From: Tillus elongatus
Lineage: Eukaryota; Arthropoda; Insecta; Coleoptera; Cleridae
Direction of reading: 5' to 3'
NCBI GenBank assembly: GCA_964006375.1
Contig: OZ023265.1
Coordinates: 116,263,858 to 116,327,857, forward strand
DNA: 64,000 nucleotides
Numbering within the stretch: position 1 is the first letter of the stretch; the number at the start of each line of letters is the position of its first letter. The notes beneath the pieces were generated by a model. The model saw only the letters and a program-made list of their open reading frames with translations. It searched no databases and was not told the origin of the DNA. Made by a program: the position numbers and the translations under genes. Shown here piece after piece: positions 48,946 through 62,564 of the stretch.

Positions 48946-51900
48946 TCAGATGTCAAAACGTAATATTTTGTCTTTACTTTAATTTTTTCTTCTTTGGTTA
49001 GGTGGTCTCTCATATATTAAACGTGTTTAAGAAACAAATCTGAACGCCGTAACACGAATTTCGATTTTATGTAATCCATTATCCACTTATATTTTAAATT
49101 AATTTGTTATACAAAAATTTGCTACGTGAGGCTAACTTATAATATCTATACTTTTTGTCTAGTGTTGTTGATTGTTGACACTTAATGGATGTGGCTTTTT
49201 ACCATTCGCACATTTTTTTTCCAATTTGGTTAGCAATATGAAGCATTTTCAGTTGGCATGTGTTACTCGCTTATTTATTCATTTACTTTATTTTTTAATA
49301 CATTTTTTCCATTCACATACACTTATATATTTTCTGTATAATACATTAATACATAATATCAATGTATTTATGTATTTCTGAATTTTGTTTTATATTAGCA
49401 GCTTTGGCTCAACTCTGCATGTGAAGGTGATTTTCTTAATAGTTCATAGCAGGCAACCTTGTGTTTCTGGAAGACATCAGGAACTTTATAGAGATATAGA
49501 TAGTTTTCTTAGACTTCAAAATTATTTATTACCTTCTCTGCAACCTGTATTGCCTTTTATGGCATCGTCCGAAAGTATAAGAAGATTTTACCAAGTTAGG
49601 GCAACAACAATCAATCAGACATGAACTTGGTTGTTGTATTACAGAATGGGTTCTGAATAGCTGAAGATATTGACGTTCTAAAGTTGAGGTACTCTAAGGA
49701 ATAACAGAGATGAGTAGTGACAACCGAGTGATGATATTGAAAGGGGACGCTTTCTGGCTGAAACGAGTTTGCCGATTTAAGTCCACGAATCGGGGAATCG
49801 TACTGATAGTAGAGCTATATATTTCCAACTTTTTTGTTTCGTGATCAAGAGAAGTGAGATGATGAGTGGATCTCCTATATTCTGACAGCACCCCAGACAA
49901 CAGAACAATATTCCAACTGTGGACGTATTGGGCCTTATACGGTATTAAAAGCTACTGTGGTGGAAACCAACATTAATGTCTCAAAATTTATTTCCATTAA
50001 TGTTAAAACTTAATTTGGTACGTGGTAGAGTATATAATACAGAATACCCAGTGAGATGAATCGCAATTAGTGACATCTATCTGTACGTACGAGCGCACTA
50101 ACTAACACTTACCATGGGATGTAGTGTTTATAGGGGCAACTTGGATACCAAATTTGATTCTATTGTCTCTTGTTTTCAGAGATACAACATTTTTTTGAAA
50201 GAACACTTGTATTTTCCTACGAGGTCTGATTAAGCTAGTTAATGAACTTATCCAAGCTATGAGCAAATACTATATAATGACAATACAGGACACTCCTATG
50301 CTTTAGCATTGGTAATATTTGTGACAAGCAAACTAGCGCCACCTAGCGTGACGTACTGTCAAATGAGCGGGTAATCTGAACTGTATATTTACCTGAACAT
50401 TCTGAATTTAGACAATTAGTGTATTACCTAGATGAATATAAAAACTTGTATATTACAAAACAGTGAAAATTTTCTTATTATATTATAAATAGATTTGTAT
50501 CAACAATCTGCTTCAAACCTAAATGAATTCAGTATAATTAGTTATGCAAACTTCTCTTACACATAACCTCATTTTATCATAATTTAAAGTACCTCGAAAC
50601 TGTCGTTAAACTACCATTTCAAGGGTGCGTATAGGAATGTACTGGGAGCTGTTTCTGACGATTAAGTTACAATCTGTACCTACCTATAAATAATTGTTCT
50701 AGGTATAAATAGTAGTACAGTACTCAAATTGCTATATCTCTACATGAAAACTGTTTTATTAATTTATTATTTTGAAATATATAACTGATATAGTAAAGCG
50801 TTTTATTTTTAAAAATTGTGCAGATTAAAGGTGAGACTATCTCATACTCACTTGAATAAATATATTCGATTCTAGGACTGCATATGCTATTTTACTAGTC
50901 TCTCTAAAAACTTGTCTTAGGAAGATAATTAAAATCATTACCAAGCAAAATAATTTATTTCAATGTATAAAGATGTCGCAATTTATTCCATACTGAGTTA
51001 CACAGTGCAGAAAAAATTAAAAAGGACACAAAACAAGATAGAAAAACAGTTTTCTTATATCATTTATTATTCATGCAAAACTTTTTTGTCTCCATATGTA
51101 TTTTATTTGATGCACTGGAAGTCAGTGTATGATTGAAACCTTTCAACCATATCCATTCGGTGGCAAATATTACACAATGGATTATCTTCTGCGAACTGTA
51201 CATATTGCCATAAAAGTAATTTAAAAGGTGTCTTCTGATTCAAAAAATTCTTTTCGAAGTGATATTGCAATGTAAAATGCACCTCGTCTCTTCAACATTA
51301 TATCCAAATGTTAAGGCGTCTCGTCTGGAGGATTAGACCTCTAAAATTTACATATTTCTTAGTAACTGTCTTTGTTATGATATCTACCATCTGTACAATG
51401 TAATTTTAAACATGATTAGGAATAACCCAACAAGGGCCATTTCTTACCTACAATTGGCAGTACGTCTGCTACCCTATATCAGGTAGATAGAGTAGAAAAA
51501 TTCAATATTCATTCAAAGGAGTTCTTCTACAGACTCGACACAAGCAACACGCTTGTAATATCATAATCACTAATCATTTCGTAGAGTTCTCATGAACTCT
51601 AAAGCATACCATAATATAAGTAATTTTGTATTAGTTTAGAGTTTGTTATTAAACGTTAAGTTGTTACTAAAATCAGCGTTTAATTTAACAAAACATAATC
51701 AGGTCCTTCGAGCTATCAAGAAACAAAAACAAATAAAATGTGGTACATCAGTACAAAACGTAATTAAACACCAAATCAGCTCTTTTTGATAATACCTATA
51801 TCTTGCATCTATAATAGAAACCCATCGTCAATCCATGTTATAATTATTATTTAATATTAGCTATTGGGAGAATTTGTGAAAAAATTATCTAGGTAGTAAC

Positions 51901-53689
51901 AAAAGCAAACACAGAAAATTATACTCACGTTACGGGGCCCTTTGGAGACCTTTAAAATGTCTTTAATAGATTCAGCACGTTATAATTCGAACAATTTTCG
52001 ATCTCACAAACCCTACAACTCATATTTATTGTTAAAAACACAGCTCAAACTAGATTATACACAGTTAAACACAAACAATCACTAATGTTTACATATAAAC
52101 ACGCTAGGGGCGCTGATGTTCTTGAAACACGAATTCAACTGGAGTGTCTTTTATTGTCATTATATACTATTTGCTATTAGTAAGCAAGATACCTTCTTTA
52201 TTTAATCAAAATAGATTAATTTTGACCCTGAGATATAGATCCACTTTTTAATCTGAACTGACCTGACCCCAGATATGATTCCAAGCTCAGGCTCATGTAA
52301 AGATCTTCTTACAGCTTTACAGTGAATTTTCCCAAATATCCACAACAATTGTCGGTGTTAAAGCTTTTACCTTTATGTTTTGCGAGACCACTTTTTGCTT
52401 GTCTAGCCTAGTAAACGCCGATACTAGTACAAATATCTATATTTACACTGTAACTGACAATTATTTGAAAACACACCATTAAAATACTTGAAATGACGCG
52501 TGTCATAAGTTTTTGACACTCATTAGGGAGTACATGACACATCTGTCGTTTTCTTGAAATGCTCATTTTCCGGAACTATGGAATGACGATTAGAATTTTC
52601 ATGCTCTCATTGTACGACTTTATTTTCAGAACAGCAATCACAAATATTTATTTTCAACTGCATACCGTTAAAAAAGCGAAATATCAGCATCGAAATCCAG
52701 CTGCATGCAGAAGGCATGCATTCTTTGTTGTTCTATTCTATTTTAAAATCGTATCCAATTTTTAATGATTTCAACACGAGTTCCATTTTATTGTTTTTGA
52801 GAGTAGTGCCGTTGTACCTATATTTAGCAAACAAAACTACTCAAATATTAATAGATTTAAAATGCAACAAAACATTTCTGTCGTATTTGTGTGTAAAACT
52901 AAATCTACACAAACCGTGCGTATGTTATTGAAAATAAATGCGTTCCTTTATTACACACATCACCGGCAAAGCTTCGTGTGTTTATTTTTCTTGTTATAAA
53001 AGCAGGTTGCTAAAACAAAGCAAAAAATATATTAAACTTGACCTTAAAGAGAATTTAATAAACAGTTGTACAACCAACCTATGATAGTAAATATTTTATT
53101 TGGATTTAATGATCTGTAAAGGGATATTTTATAATCAATTCGGCAATAAATTGTGAAACTGAACTGAATATTTTTATAATTAAAGATACACTTAACCATG
53201 ATATAATGACTTAGAATATATATGATATTGCGCATATGCCCCGCCCCCTCCTATGACGTCACGGTGAGTAACGTTGTAGAAGTCCAACTACACACTTAAA
53301 GCAAAGTCATTCGCAATCAAAAAGTTTCTATACGTCAGTTTAATGTGGTTGAAGTTACGTCTATATTGTCTTTTTCAGATAATATAGATCGCAGCACTAA
53401 ACTTAATCTTTTTCGTTTTTATTACTTCCAACTGTATGCACTTAAATATTAGTAAAATACGTAATTTGTTAAGAGGTTGTGATGCAACGTCAAACTCGAT
53501 TGTACGACAGCATATTATTGTCGCATTGGACTCACCACTTGACACCATGCGCGTGACAGGTCTAAAAATAGGTCTGAATATCATATCTCTCGTTATTTGT
53601 ATCATGCACTTAAGAACTCTAAAATCAATAAATCAATAATTGCTTTGTTTTGCTTCGGGAGATCCTGACAATTGAATTAAAAAAAAAAA
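48946..53689. other. Long anonymous AT-rich stretch without a supported gene
   Basis: Frames at 49172-49381, 49385-49624, 49694-49900 (minus), 52559-52765, 52716-52931, 53044-53235 (minus) and 53375-53639 were read; none shows a domain I recognise. The passage 50140-50290 has accaaatttgattctattgt-type phrases resembling the dispersed repeat at 47 kb. No splice-linked exon series is evident. Confidence 0.45.
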
Positions 53690-53960
<271 letters not shown>

Positions 53961-54980
53961 AAAAATTGTGGGTTTTCTTTCGAAAAAAAATTATCTTTGT
54001 TTTGTTTTAAACAAATATTGCGTTTCCTATCGTAGGTTAAGTACGTTTCAATACCACCTCGTATCTAGAAAAAGTGACCTGCAAGGCCCAGATGTTCAGA
54101 TGACTGGCGAAATACCGCCCGAAATCCACCGTCTTTAAATGGGGTAACACAGTTGCAGAGGATATTTCCTGGCATTTACATGTTTCCAATACTTCAAAGG
54201 CAACCTCGAAGAAGATTTTCTGTCTCTGATAAAAATATATTTCCCCATAGCAGCTTCTCACTGTGACAAGGCACAGATACGTTCACCCATTAAAATATTG
54301 TTCTTATGTCCACCTTGTCGTTATTAGATCCCTTTCAGAGACGAGATGTTTGCCTTATAGAAGATTAATATATCACGGTGAATCTCACATTTATAGATCA
54401 CAGGAAAAACTCTGGAGGTCTCTGTCTTCTATCCGTACTATCATCTAACTTCTCGAGAGGGTACATGGGAAACTGTCCAGATCTCTGCCTTTTCTACCTC
54501 TAGTGCACCTAAGAAATTGCTTAGTTAGTACCTCCACTTGCGACCTTTGAACCGGCAAACCAGCTTAAGCTAAAAGCACACGTCTTTACTGTTAAGTTAC
54601 CCACTTCTCGAACAGTGTTCTACGAATCCTCGTTTTTTATAAACAATTCAAGCAAGAGTTATATTTCCAGAGACATATAATCTACAGTAAGAGTGAAGTT
54701 ATCCACAGGTTATGACGTAGATGCAGCTAAAGAAAGTTCACATAGTGAATGTCCCACTTTATGTTATCGAACTATCATGAATCAGTTTTCAGATAGGTTG
54801 ACATATATAAATAATACCCCAGGGCGTTATTTTTGAACAACAGAGCCTATGGCATTATAAAAAAAAACTTGCACTTCACACAGCGTCAGAAATAGATTGA
54901 CAAACAAAATTTGTTTCTTGGTTACGGTTAGGTTAATATATTTGCACACAACATTTGCTTTAATAGTAAGAATAAATTCA
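53961..54980. other. No gene recognised
   Basis: Frames at 54037-54261 (minus) and 54263-54448 were read without finding a domain. Confidence 0.45.
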
Positions 54981-54994
54981 CATAATTATAAATA

Positions 54995-55354
54995 GAGCCT
55001 CGGTGGTTTAGAGGTAATAACGTGTGCCTCTGAACCGAAGGGTACCGGGTTCGATCCCAGGGTTCTCCTTTCACTTTTTCAGTACAAACTGTAACAATAA
55101 CATCAACCGAGGTTCTGGCATTGTATTTGAGCAAGTTGAATGTCTGCACGTTCCGCCCTTCGGAAGGGGCGTACAGCAGTCGGTCCCGTGCCCATGCGAT
55201 GTTGGGCACGTTAAAGATCCCTACCCTCCTTACAGACTGGCAAGGGTTCGGCAAAATTTCCAGGATGGTGAGGTGAAACTGCTCCGTGGCGTCGGTGATT
55301 GGCCATAGTCGCGGAAATAGGCCGACGTTAAAGAAACGAAAACACACAACAACA
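54995..55354 (+). mobile_element. tRNA-headed SINE (copy B) with 14-bp target duplication
   Basis: The head is gagcctcggtggtttagagg with an A-box-like tggtttagaggtaat and B-box gggttcgatccc. The body and the end gacgttaaagaaacgaaaac, acacaacaacac match copy A. Flanks cataattataaata (54981-54994) and catcattataaata (55355-55368) are a target duplication with one mismatch. Full length is about 360 bp. The head could fold as a tRNA, but the acceptor ends do not pair well, so it is not a working tRNA gene. Confidence 0.88.
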
Positions 55355-55369
55355 CATCATTATAAATAA

Positions 55370-58369
55370 ATTCAAGAACATACTAGTGGGACAATACATG
55401 CTGAAGGCACCACAGGCATTATAATCATATGCCTTCGGTCGGCGTAGATCTCTCGGGCCAGAGGCCCTTGGGTTATACTCAGCCGACCTTGCGCATTACC
55501 AACCTTATAATACCCTTGATACCTTCATAACTATAATACCTTTATTAAACGAAGCGAAGAGGACTGTCTTTAGCCGCATCTACGTCATAACGTGTGGCTG
55601 GAAAAGTGTGGATAACTTCATTCTAACTCATCTCCAGCTATTTACGAAGCGAGTAAACATTCATTTTTAGTACAACAATCGAGTTCATGATGTCTTTTGA
55701 GACACAAAAGACTATTTCATATAAAATAGTTATTGGTAGACAATTATTAACTTTAACCTTCACCTTTCACCAGATTTAAAGAAGTAAGTAGCATTCTTAT
55801 ATCAATATATCAATAAACACTTGTTTTGCAGCAAAATGTTTTACTACTAAAAGCGGCTACCCATACTATTAGTATTCATAAGTGAAAGTCTAATTTACAT
55901 ATTTTACTCTTGTGTTGTACTTTAGCACATAAGTTTTATAATGTAAAGGCTGTCCAAGGCCGTTAAGGAGCAAATCACATATGAATCAATAAACTTTAGT
56001 AAATGTTGTTTTGATTGTATTACCAACTTCATAAAAAAGGTACACACTCTACGCATATGTTAAGGGCTACTGTGAGAAAGTATATAATCTTTTTATTATA
56101 TTTATATTCAGCATGCTATGTTGTAACCGTTAATGATAAACTTACATTATTTCATATGGGATTAATGACTTTATATAAAAGATTTAAGAGCAATACAGAG
56201 TCACAGAATATGAAGCAGATGTTTCTTTACATACTTTTATTATTGCATCAAGTGATAAAATACGAATATACTTGGGATACTAATTTTCAAAGAACTGGCC
56301 ATAAAAGAGCATTACAGTGGTTTAAAATTTTTACATTTAAACGACCTTTGCAATTGCTACCATTAAATTATAGCATTCAATAACTAAGCTGCAAGTGATT
56401 AATTTACAAACCGCAGCGAAAAGGAGATGAAAAAAGTTGGGACGCAGCAAATGAGTTATGGTAGCAGATTTTTATAAGAATGAGTTTCCACCAAAAAATT
56501 GTTAGTTAAATATTTAATAAAAGTTGAAGGATATGATAATAAAAAGTTTGTGGTGAAAAACTAGAGAAATTATTAGGTTACTAAATATGTTAGTTTGCGG
56601 TTAGATTTGGTATTTTTAAATTATACACAAGGAAGGTTGGTAATATGTCTTAGCTTCTAAAGTTTTTTTGGGGTACAAAACTTTTTTTTTTGTATTTTGC
56701 GGTCCCTTAATATCCTTTCTTATGTCAATCAAACAGAATAAACTGTTTTTGTTATAAATCTTTTTTTAATCTTGTGCTCTCCTTTTGGGGAAAAGCTTTA
56801 AATGTCTAAAACTAAAATTTCTATGAAGCTAAATTAAAATTTCGTATAATATGTAGATATGTAGTCTCTTGGAAGGAAACTAAGTGGCCTAGTCCACTAG
56901 TTCCAAAACCCACTAACTTCACTACAACAGTTTATTCAGGAAACGGAAAAGCTTGCTACTAGTCACGAAATAAGGTTACTAAAATTTTTAACAAAGAAAT
57001 TGATAGGCAGTAACATAAACCACGAGGGCTGTTGCGGAAAAATCCCACTTTAATAGTTTTATTGAAAACGTTAAAAACTTCTCGGATTTAGCTGTTTTGG
57101 AAATTTGTCAGGCTTTAGAGGTTTTGGTTTGAAATCTCCATAGGCCTATTGTAGTTTACGGCTTATGAGCGTATAGGTCCTGTTATTGTTAACGTTAGAT
57201 AAAACAACAAAAATTAGAAATTAAAAAAAATCAAAAATTAAATATTATTTTAGTATAAAAAATACACGATAACCAAAGAAGTGTTTGTTTCTTCTTAACT
57301 ATAAAAACCCATTTTTGGGAAAACCACCGTATGTAATTTTCCCGAAAGTCATTTATCTCGCAAAGTTCCCCTTCTTTATCGTCACAATTTTCATTTCCTA
57401 CTGCCTCATTGTCTAGGAACCTTTTTTGTAATAAATGAGTTTTTCTTGTTCAGCTTTACTTTGCCAGTTTTTTCCAAAATGCTTGGAAACTAATTAATCC
57501 ACATTCTTTATTTTTTAGGATTCACCTCTACTTTATTTAATTATAAGTCTTCTGCGTTAATATGAGAAATTTACATACCTCTCTTGCAAATTCCTAGTGC
57601 ATTGTTCATTTCGGTGCCATAATTTGGTTCTCCGCGAGTTAGTACTTTTCCTTTTTTCTTCCACATGGAATTAATTATTCTCTTGCAGGAATTATTTTTA
57701 ACTGGCGCTAACAGTGACACGGACTGCAAAAACTACAGGAATGAAATTCTTAGAAATTATACATTAGGTAGGATATTGAAAAAGCACCAAATGGATCAAA
57801 TTGGATTTAATGAGTTTTGTTCATAATGTTGGATATACAAAATGTAATTTCATGTGGATTTAGTCGGCTTTGGTATTCAATGGATTAAAGATGTTTGAAT
57901 ATCACTCGAATGTGGATTAGGGGATTTTGAATCTAACCTTACACTTCTACAGTGACTTAAAACAGAATTTAGCTAGTTTTGAAACCACATTTTTCATTTA
58001 AGATGGTATTTAGACCTCGTGCAACTAGATGGCATCAACAGGACGATTTCTTTAAAAAAATGTATTTAATTATTGGATTAAATTGGATTAAATTAATTTT
58101 GAAGTCGTATAAATTTCAACGTTTTCCAGAAGAAAATGTAATTTTTACAAAAGAAAGGTACCCGCCAAATTAAAACGGGGCAGTATTACCTATCGCTAGT
58201 CGCTTGAATAACTTAATTTTAGCCAACCCAATTATATTGTTTTTTCAAAAAAAATTATTTAGAAGACAAATTTGTATCTCTAAAGCTTAATAAGTTATTG
58301 CTATAAAACTTAGTACTCATGCTATTTTTATTTAGGTTTTACTATGTATAAAAGTTGAAGATTCTAGCG

Positions 58370-58370
<1 letters not shown>
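55370..58370. other. Mostly anonymous; one MITE-end motif and one unexplained frame
   Basis: The terminal motif gacgcagcaaatgagttatg lies at 56441-56460 with an adjoining gtagcagatttttataagaa. The frame at 56015-56383 is listed separately. The rest shows no gene or repeat. Confidence 0.45.
56015..56383 (+). CDS. Unidentified 122-codon open frame
   Basis: This is the longest open frame in the window that is not explained by a transposon, an (AT)n tract or an antisense shadow. It starts MYYQLHKKGTHSTHMLRATV, has a hydrophobic segment (KYIIFLLYLYSACYVVTV, about residues 23-40) and a second one (MFLYILLLLHQVI, about 69-81), and is basic at the end. I recognise no family, no signal for splicing and no upstream promoter. 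The ATG is followed by a second in-frame ATG (codon 15). Base composition is like its surroundings, so a chance frame or a decayed repeat is quite possible. Confidence 0.15.
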   Translation: MYYQLHKKGTHSTHMLRATVRKYIIFLLYLYSACYVVTVNDKLTLFHMGLMTLYKRFKSNTESQNMKQMFLYILLLLHQVIKYEYTWDTNFQRTGHKRALQWFKIFTFKRPLQLLPLNYSIQ

Positions 58371-58856
<486 letters not shown>

Positions 58857-58878
58857 AAAAACATAGATCTTGAATGAG

Positions 58879-58995
58879 TGAAGATTGGAACCTGTGATGA
58901 GCACTGATATGTACAATTTGGAGAACCGAATTCATCACAATACAGTTTTCGTTTCGCGAACAAAAGTTTGCGTCATTGGACGGATAAATAAACTA
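58879..58995 (-). repeat. Penelope-like tail, inverted relative to 59425-59524
   Basis: Read on the minus strand it gives agtttatttatccgtccaat, gacgcaaacttttgttcgcg, aaacg, then ttcggttctccaaattgtac. The hammerhead-like core is decayed (CAATGACG for CTGATGAC; TCGTC lost). Together with the plus copy 430 bp downstream it forms an inverted pair around an (AT)n tract. Confidence 0.7.
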
Positions 58996-59261
58996 AGCAA
59001 ATAAAGACTAGAACTACTATTTATATTTTAGTTGCCAAGCAGTTGCGAACAGCGTCCTCTAGGAAGGTATACAGACAGACCCCACTGTTGAGTCTTAAAT
59101 CCCTGTAATTAAACCTGCATACCTGATTTTGTAATACTGTGTGTCATTATCAAATATTCCTTCTAAGGACACGCTGGTGATTTAGAAAACAGTTCGAATA
59201 ATGCACTACATAGAACCGGACCTACTCTATTTATCGAAACATTTTTGTTTCAAATTACTAA

Positions 59262-59263
<2 letters not shown>

Positions 59264-59346
<83 letters not shown>
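59264..59346. repeat. (AT)n microsatellite
   Basis: About 41 AT units directly followed by a Penelope-like endonuclease end, as at 33963-34066. Confidence 0.98.
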
Positions 59347-59347
<1 letters not shown>

Positions 59348-59524
59348 TTTCGTAAGCATCTAACTGACGCGAATACCCGACATTTTTTATTAAATTGAGA
59401 TTTTCTTTATCTGCATGATTATTAGTTTATTCATCCCTATGATGACGCTAACTTTGCTAGCGAAACGATCGTCAGGTCTAAAGACTGTATTGTGATGAAT
59501 TGGGTTCTCCAAATTGTACTTAAC
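59347..59524 (+). repeat. Penelope-like junction with hammerhead-like motif
   Basis: 59347-59410 is the minus-coding end of the GIY-YIG domain (tactttcgtaagcatctaac on the plus strand), joined to ttattcatccctatgatgac, gctaactttgctagcgaaac, gatcgtcaggtct. GAAAC, the self-complementary CGATCG and TCAGG are intact; the first core strand reads TATGATGA instead of CTGATGA. The same junction is present at 34067-34250. Confidence 0.7.
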
Positions 59525-59588
59525 ATAGATCTTCTTTAGTACGTGAAAATATGATGTATCCGTGGTTTGGAAAATTCTGCATCAAGTC

Positions 59589-59592
<4 letters not shown>

Positions 59593-59672
<80 letters not shown>
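59593..59672. repeat. (AT)n microsatellite
   Basis: About 40 AT units in otherwise anonymous sequence. Confidence 0.98.
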
Positions 59673-59674
<2 letters not shown>

Positions 59675-60292
59675 TGATGTTACACACAGCACAGATGACA
59701 CTGAATTTGTAGTATAGACAACTACTGTAAAATTTTAGACAACAAAGTGAACTGTAGTATAAGTATAGTGTAGGTAAAAATATATAACGCATTTTCGATG
59801 TGTCAATACATAATTTAAATAATAACATATTGGACAACCACTGTGCCCTGTGCACTATTTCAAAATCTACCGTAAATATTAGTTTACACGAAACATGTTT
59901 CTGATGCTCCTTTTTTTTATTTTCCTAATAACTGGAAACCCGACCTAGTACAACAATCCCGCCTTTAGCAGAGCTAATACCGAACAAACATCTGCATCCT
60001 TATTTAACCGGGATTTAGATATTATTAGCCAACAATTATAATCATCGCTGTCATTATTTCACCTAGTATTGTTTCAATATCCTGTAATTTCAATGTCGGC
60101 CTTTTGGACGGAAACACCTACTCAATTAAGTTTCCTGCCTTTAATTAACGTTTACCAACGCAATCGGCTTTAGAATAATTTATAAAACTAAAATGTATTC
60201 CTTTTATAGAAAAACTGAAATAGAATAACACAGGAAACGTACGTGCAGTCTACCAGACTGAATTGAATATGCCACAAATGTATGTACCTATG

Positions 60293-60295
<3 letters not shown>
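59673..60295. other. No feature recognised
   Basis: Anonymous AT-rich DNA between two (AT)n tracts. Confidence 0.5.

Positions 60296-60378
<83 letters not shown>
60296..60378. repeat. (AT)n microsatellite
   Basis: About 41 AT units, preceded by tgtatgtatg-type imperfect units. Confidence 0.97.
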
Positions 60379-60379
<1 letters not shown>

Positions 60380-60564
60380 CTTTTTTGTTTTAGATAGACG
60401 TTTGTACTAACAGAAAAATTTTGAATTAACCAAAATTATATGATGTGAGATCCCAAACCAGTAGGTTTTTATGAATTTAGGCCGGCTTTGTCTATCCTCA
60501 CATTTATTACAGTCTAACGCCTATGTCGCCCTGTTGTCGCAACCATGATTCCCTGTCTCCAACA

Positions 60565-61015
60565 GCTCACCTTATTTTATTGTAGATTGTTTAATGAGTC
60601 GTATAGGCCTTTGGCCTTCAGCGCTGTTGTGCTAATTATTCTAATAATTTTCCAAAACGTTCAGACTTTTTATGCAGTCTACTATCTTTTTGAAGACTAT
60701 TTTACTTATTTCCTGTGGTGTTAAGGTCACTTCCAAAGTATTGGAGCCTTTTGCAACACTGAGCCATTCAGTCGCATAGCAAATGTTCTGTCGTTTCTAT
60801 TGCTTCAGTGCAGTATCTGCAGTTGTCACTGTCCGCCTCACCCATTTTTATGAGGTGATACCTTACTGGGGAGTGTCCTGTGATTATGCTAAACTGTTCA
60901 ATTCAAGAAACAGTACAGACTTCTCTATTTATATGGTGAGTGAGTTTTGCCTGCCTTAAGTCTGGCGTTTTCCTCCAGTATGACAGCATTTGGTCCCAAG
61001 TATCAACCTTGAAAA
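60565..61015 (-). pseudogene. I/R1-clade LINE, 3' end copy 1
   Basis: The minus strand reads SYWRKTPDLRQAKLTHHINR, then IITGHSPVRYHLIKMGEADS, then DNCRYCTEAIETTEHLLCD, the end of RNase H (TGH motif) followed by the C-terminal CxxC...HxxxC zinc knuckle of I-group LINEs. The 3' untranslated part includes a palindrome-like aggccaaaggcctatacgac and stops near 60575 at a TTATTT-type tail. It is truncated at about 61015. Confidence 0.8.
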
Positions 61016-62560
61016 TGGGGTAACCTTGAAAATGAGGAGGAGGTTTTACCGTACAACATACAACTCCTATTTATCGCATTTTATAACATAAGAATTGTAC
61101 CTATGTTTAATTTGCAGGTATTCTGACTATTTCTGTCCCCAGGGAACAGTTCCACATAACCAACCTGGTAATGTTGCCAAAACCTTGTATTTTGTAAACA
61201 GGGAAGAGACCTTTTACATGCACAACATGACATGGTTAGTGGATTCGCCAGCTTAATACCGCCTACGAATCACGGAACATGCAGGTATTCAACATTCGCA
61301 GACACAATATCACTGAATATGTGATATTTTTCAGTATGTGCAGATTTAACTTTTAATCATTTTGAAGGGATGGACTCAGGCTGAATGCTAATCAAGAGCT
61401 CCACATAGAGAGCCGACAAAATCAGTGAAATCAAAATAAAAATATTAAACTGATATCGTCGATCATCTCTGCAAAGGTTCCGGATTCGCATCTCACTGTA
61501 GCCAAAATTTTTTCAAACATTATCAATAATTAATTATGCTACATGAATATGTAGCTGAATAGTTACCGTGATCGCTGAAAACACAGATTTCAGTTATCTA
61601 ATAATTATTGATATACGCAAATCGGACCAGACATGGTGTATTAAGTTAACTACACTTTTTTGGACAATGAAAAAGTAACTTAGATGTCACATAGATGCCT
61701 CACGAAGAGCTAATTGGAAAGTAATTTCCATTTTTCTTCAAAATTAAATAAACATTCAATTTTAAAGAAAAATAAACCTTAAGGTTGATTTCCTATTTAT
61801 TTACATTCAAGCTCATGAATGAAATCATTGTTAATACATTTTCAATAACACGCAACGCTGCATTTGGTAGGAGATGTTGAAATATAATTAAAAGCCCTGT
61901 TATTACCCGTAATAAATTCTCTAAGTACAACTTACTTAACAAAAATCAACAATCCGAGTGTCGCTTCAGCTATCAACCAGCAATTCCAAAGTTAAGGTGC
62001 TGCTTTTCGTTAATATGGCCGTGTAAACATAAGCACGAACACATGTTGGTAAGCGATAAAAGCGTGTATATACATCATGAATGTATTAATAAAATGCTTA
62101 TAAACATGGTTAATATTCCAGTCAGGAGCCCGTTCGCTTATTTCCATGGGTTGTTGCTCTTATGCTGGATGCTACGGGTGTTTTATGAATAGGAAATTAG
62201 AAATATTTGATATTCAATGGTTAAAGTGTTAAGGTTTATTTTATGGAATTTTAAGAGAAATATCTCAATACGACGTCAATGTTTTTTAAATTTAGTGATT
62301 AAGAAAATTTAAAAACCATTAATTTTATGATGAAAGGGGCGGACCGCTTGTAAAGAGCGGCCGTTTTCATCAAACAAATAAATCTCCGAAATGTTAATTA
62401 TTACTTAACCTAATCTTTTTTGATATTTAAAAAAATATATATAATAGACTAGACTAAGTATTTTTGTATTCTGGTTAGAATGCTTGGAAAAATTTCAGAT
62501 CGTTACCTTTTTGCAATATCTTGTGTAGCATCAGGTTTGAATAATAATTTTATTTTAATA
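61016..62560. other. No gene recognised
   Basis: Anonymous sequence between two LINE ends. No tRNA, repeat or coding signal was recognised. Confidence 0.5.
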
Positions 62561-62564
62561 AATT

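Noticed and set aside
49694..49900. Possible retrotransposon reading on the minus strand (RFVDLNRQTRFSQKASPF)
   Set aside because: The stretch is short and I could not tie it to any known domain.
54928..55347. 139-codon minus-strand frame and the matching plus frame at 55024-55308
   Set aside because: Both are readings of the SINE body; the equivalent frames occur in the 32-kb copy.
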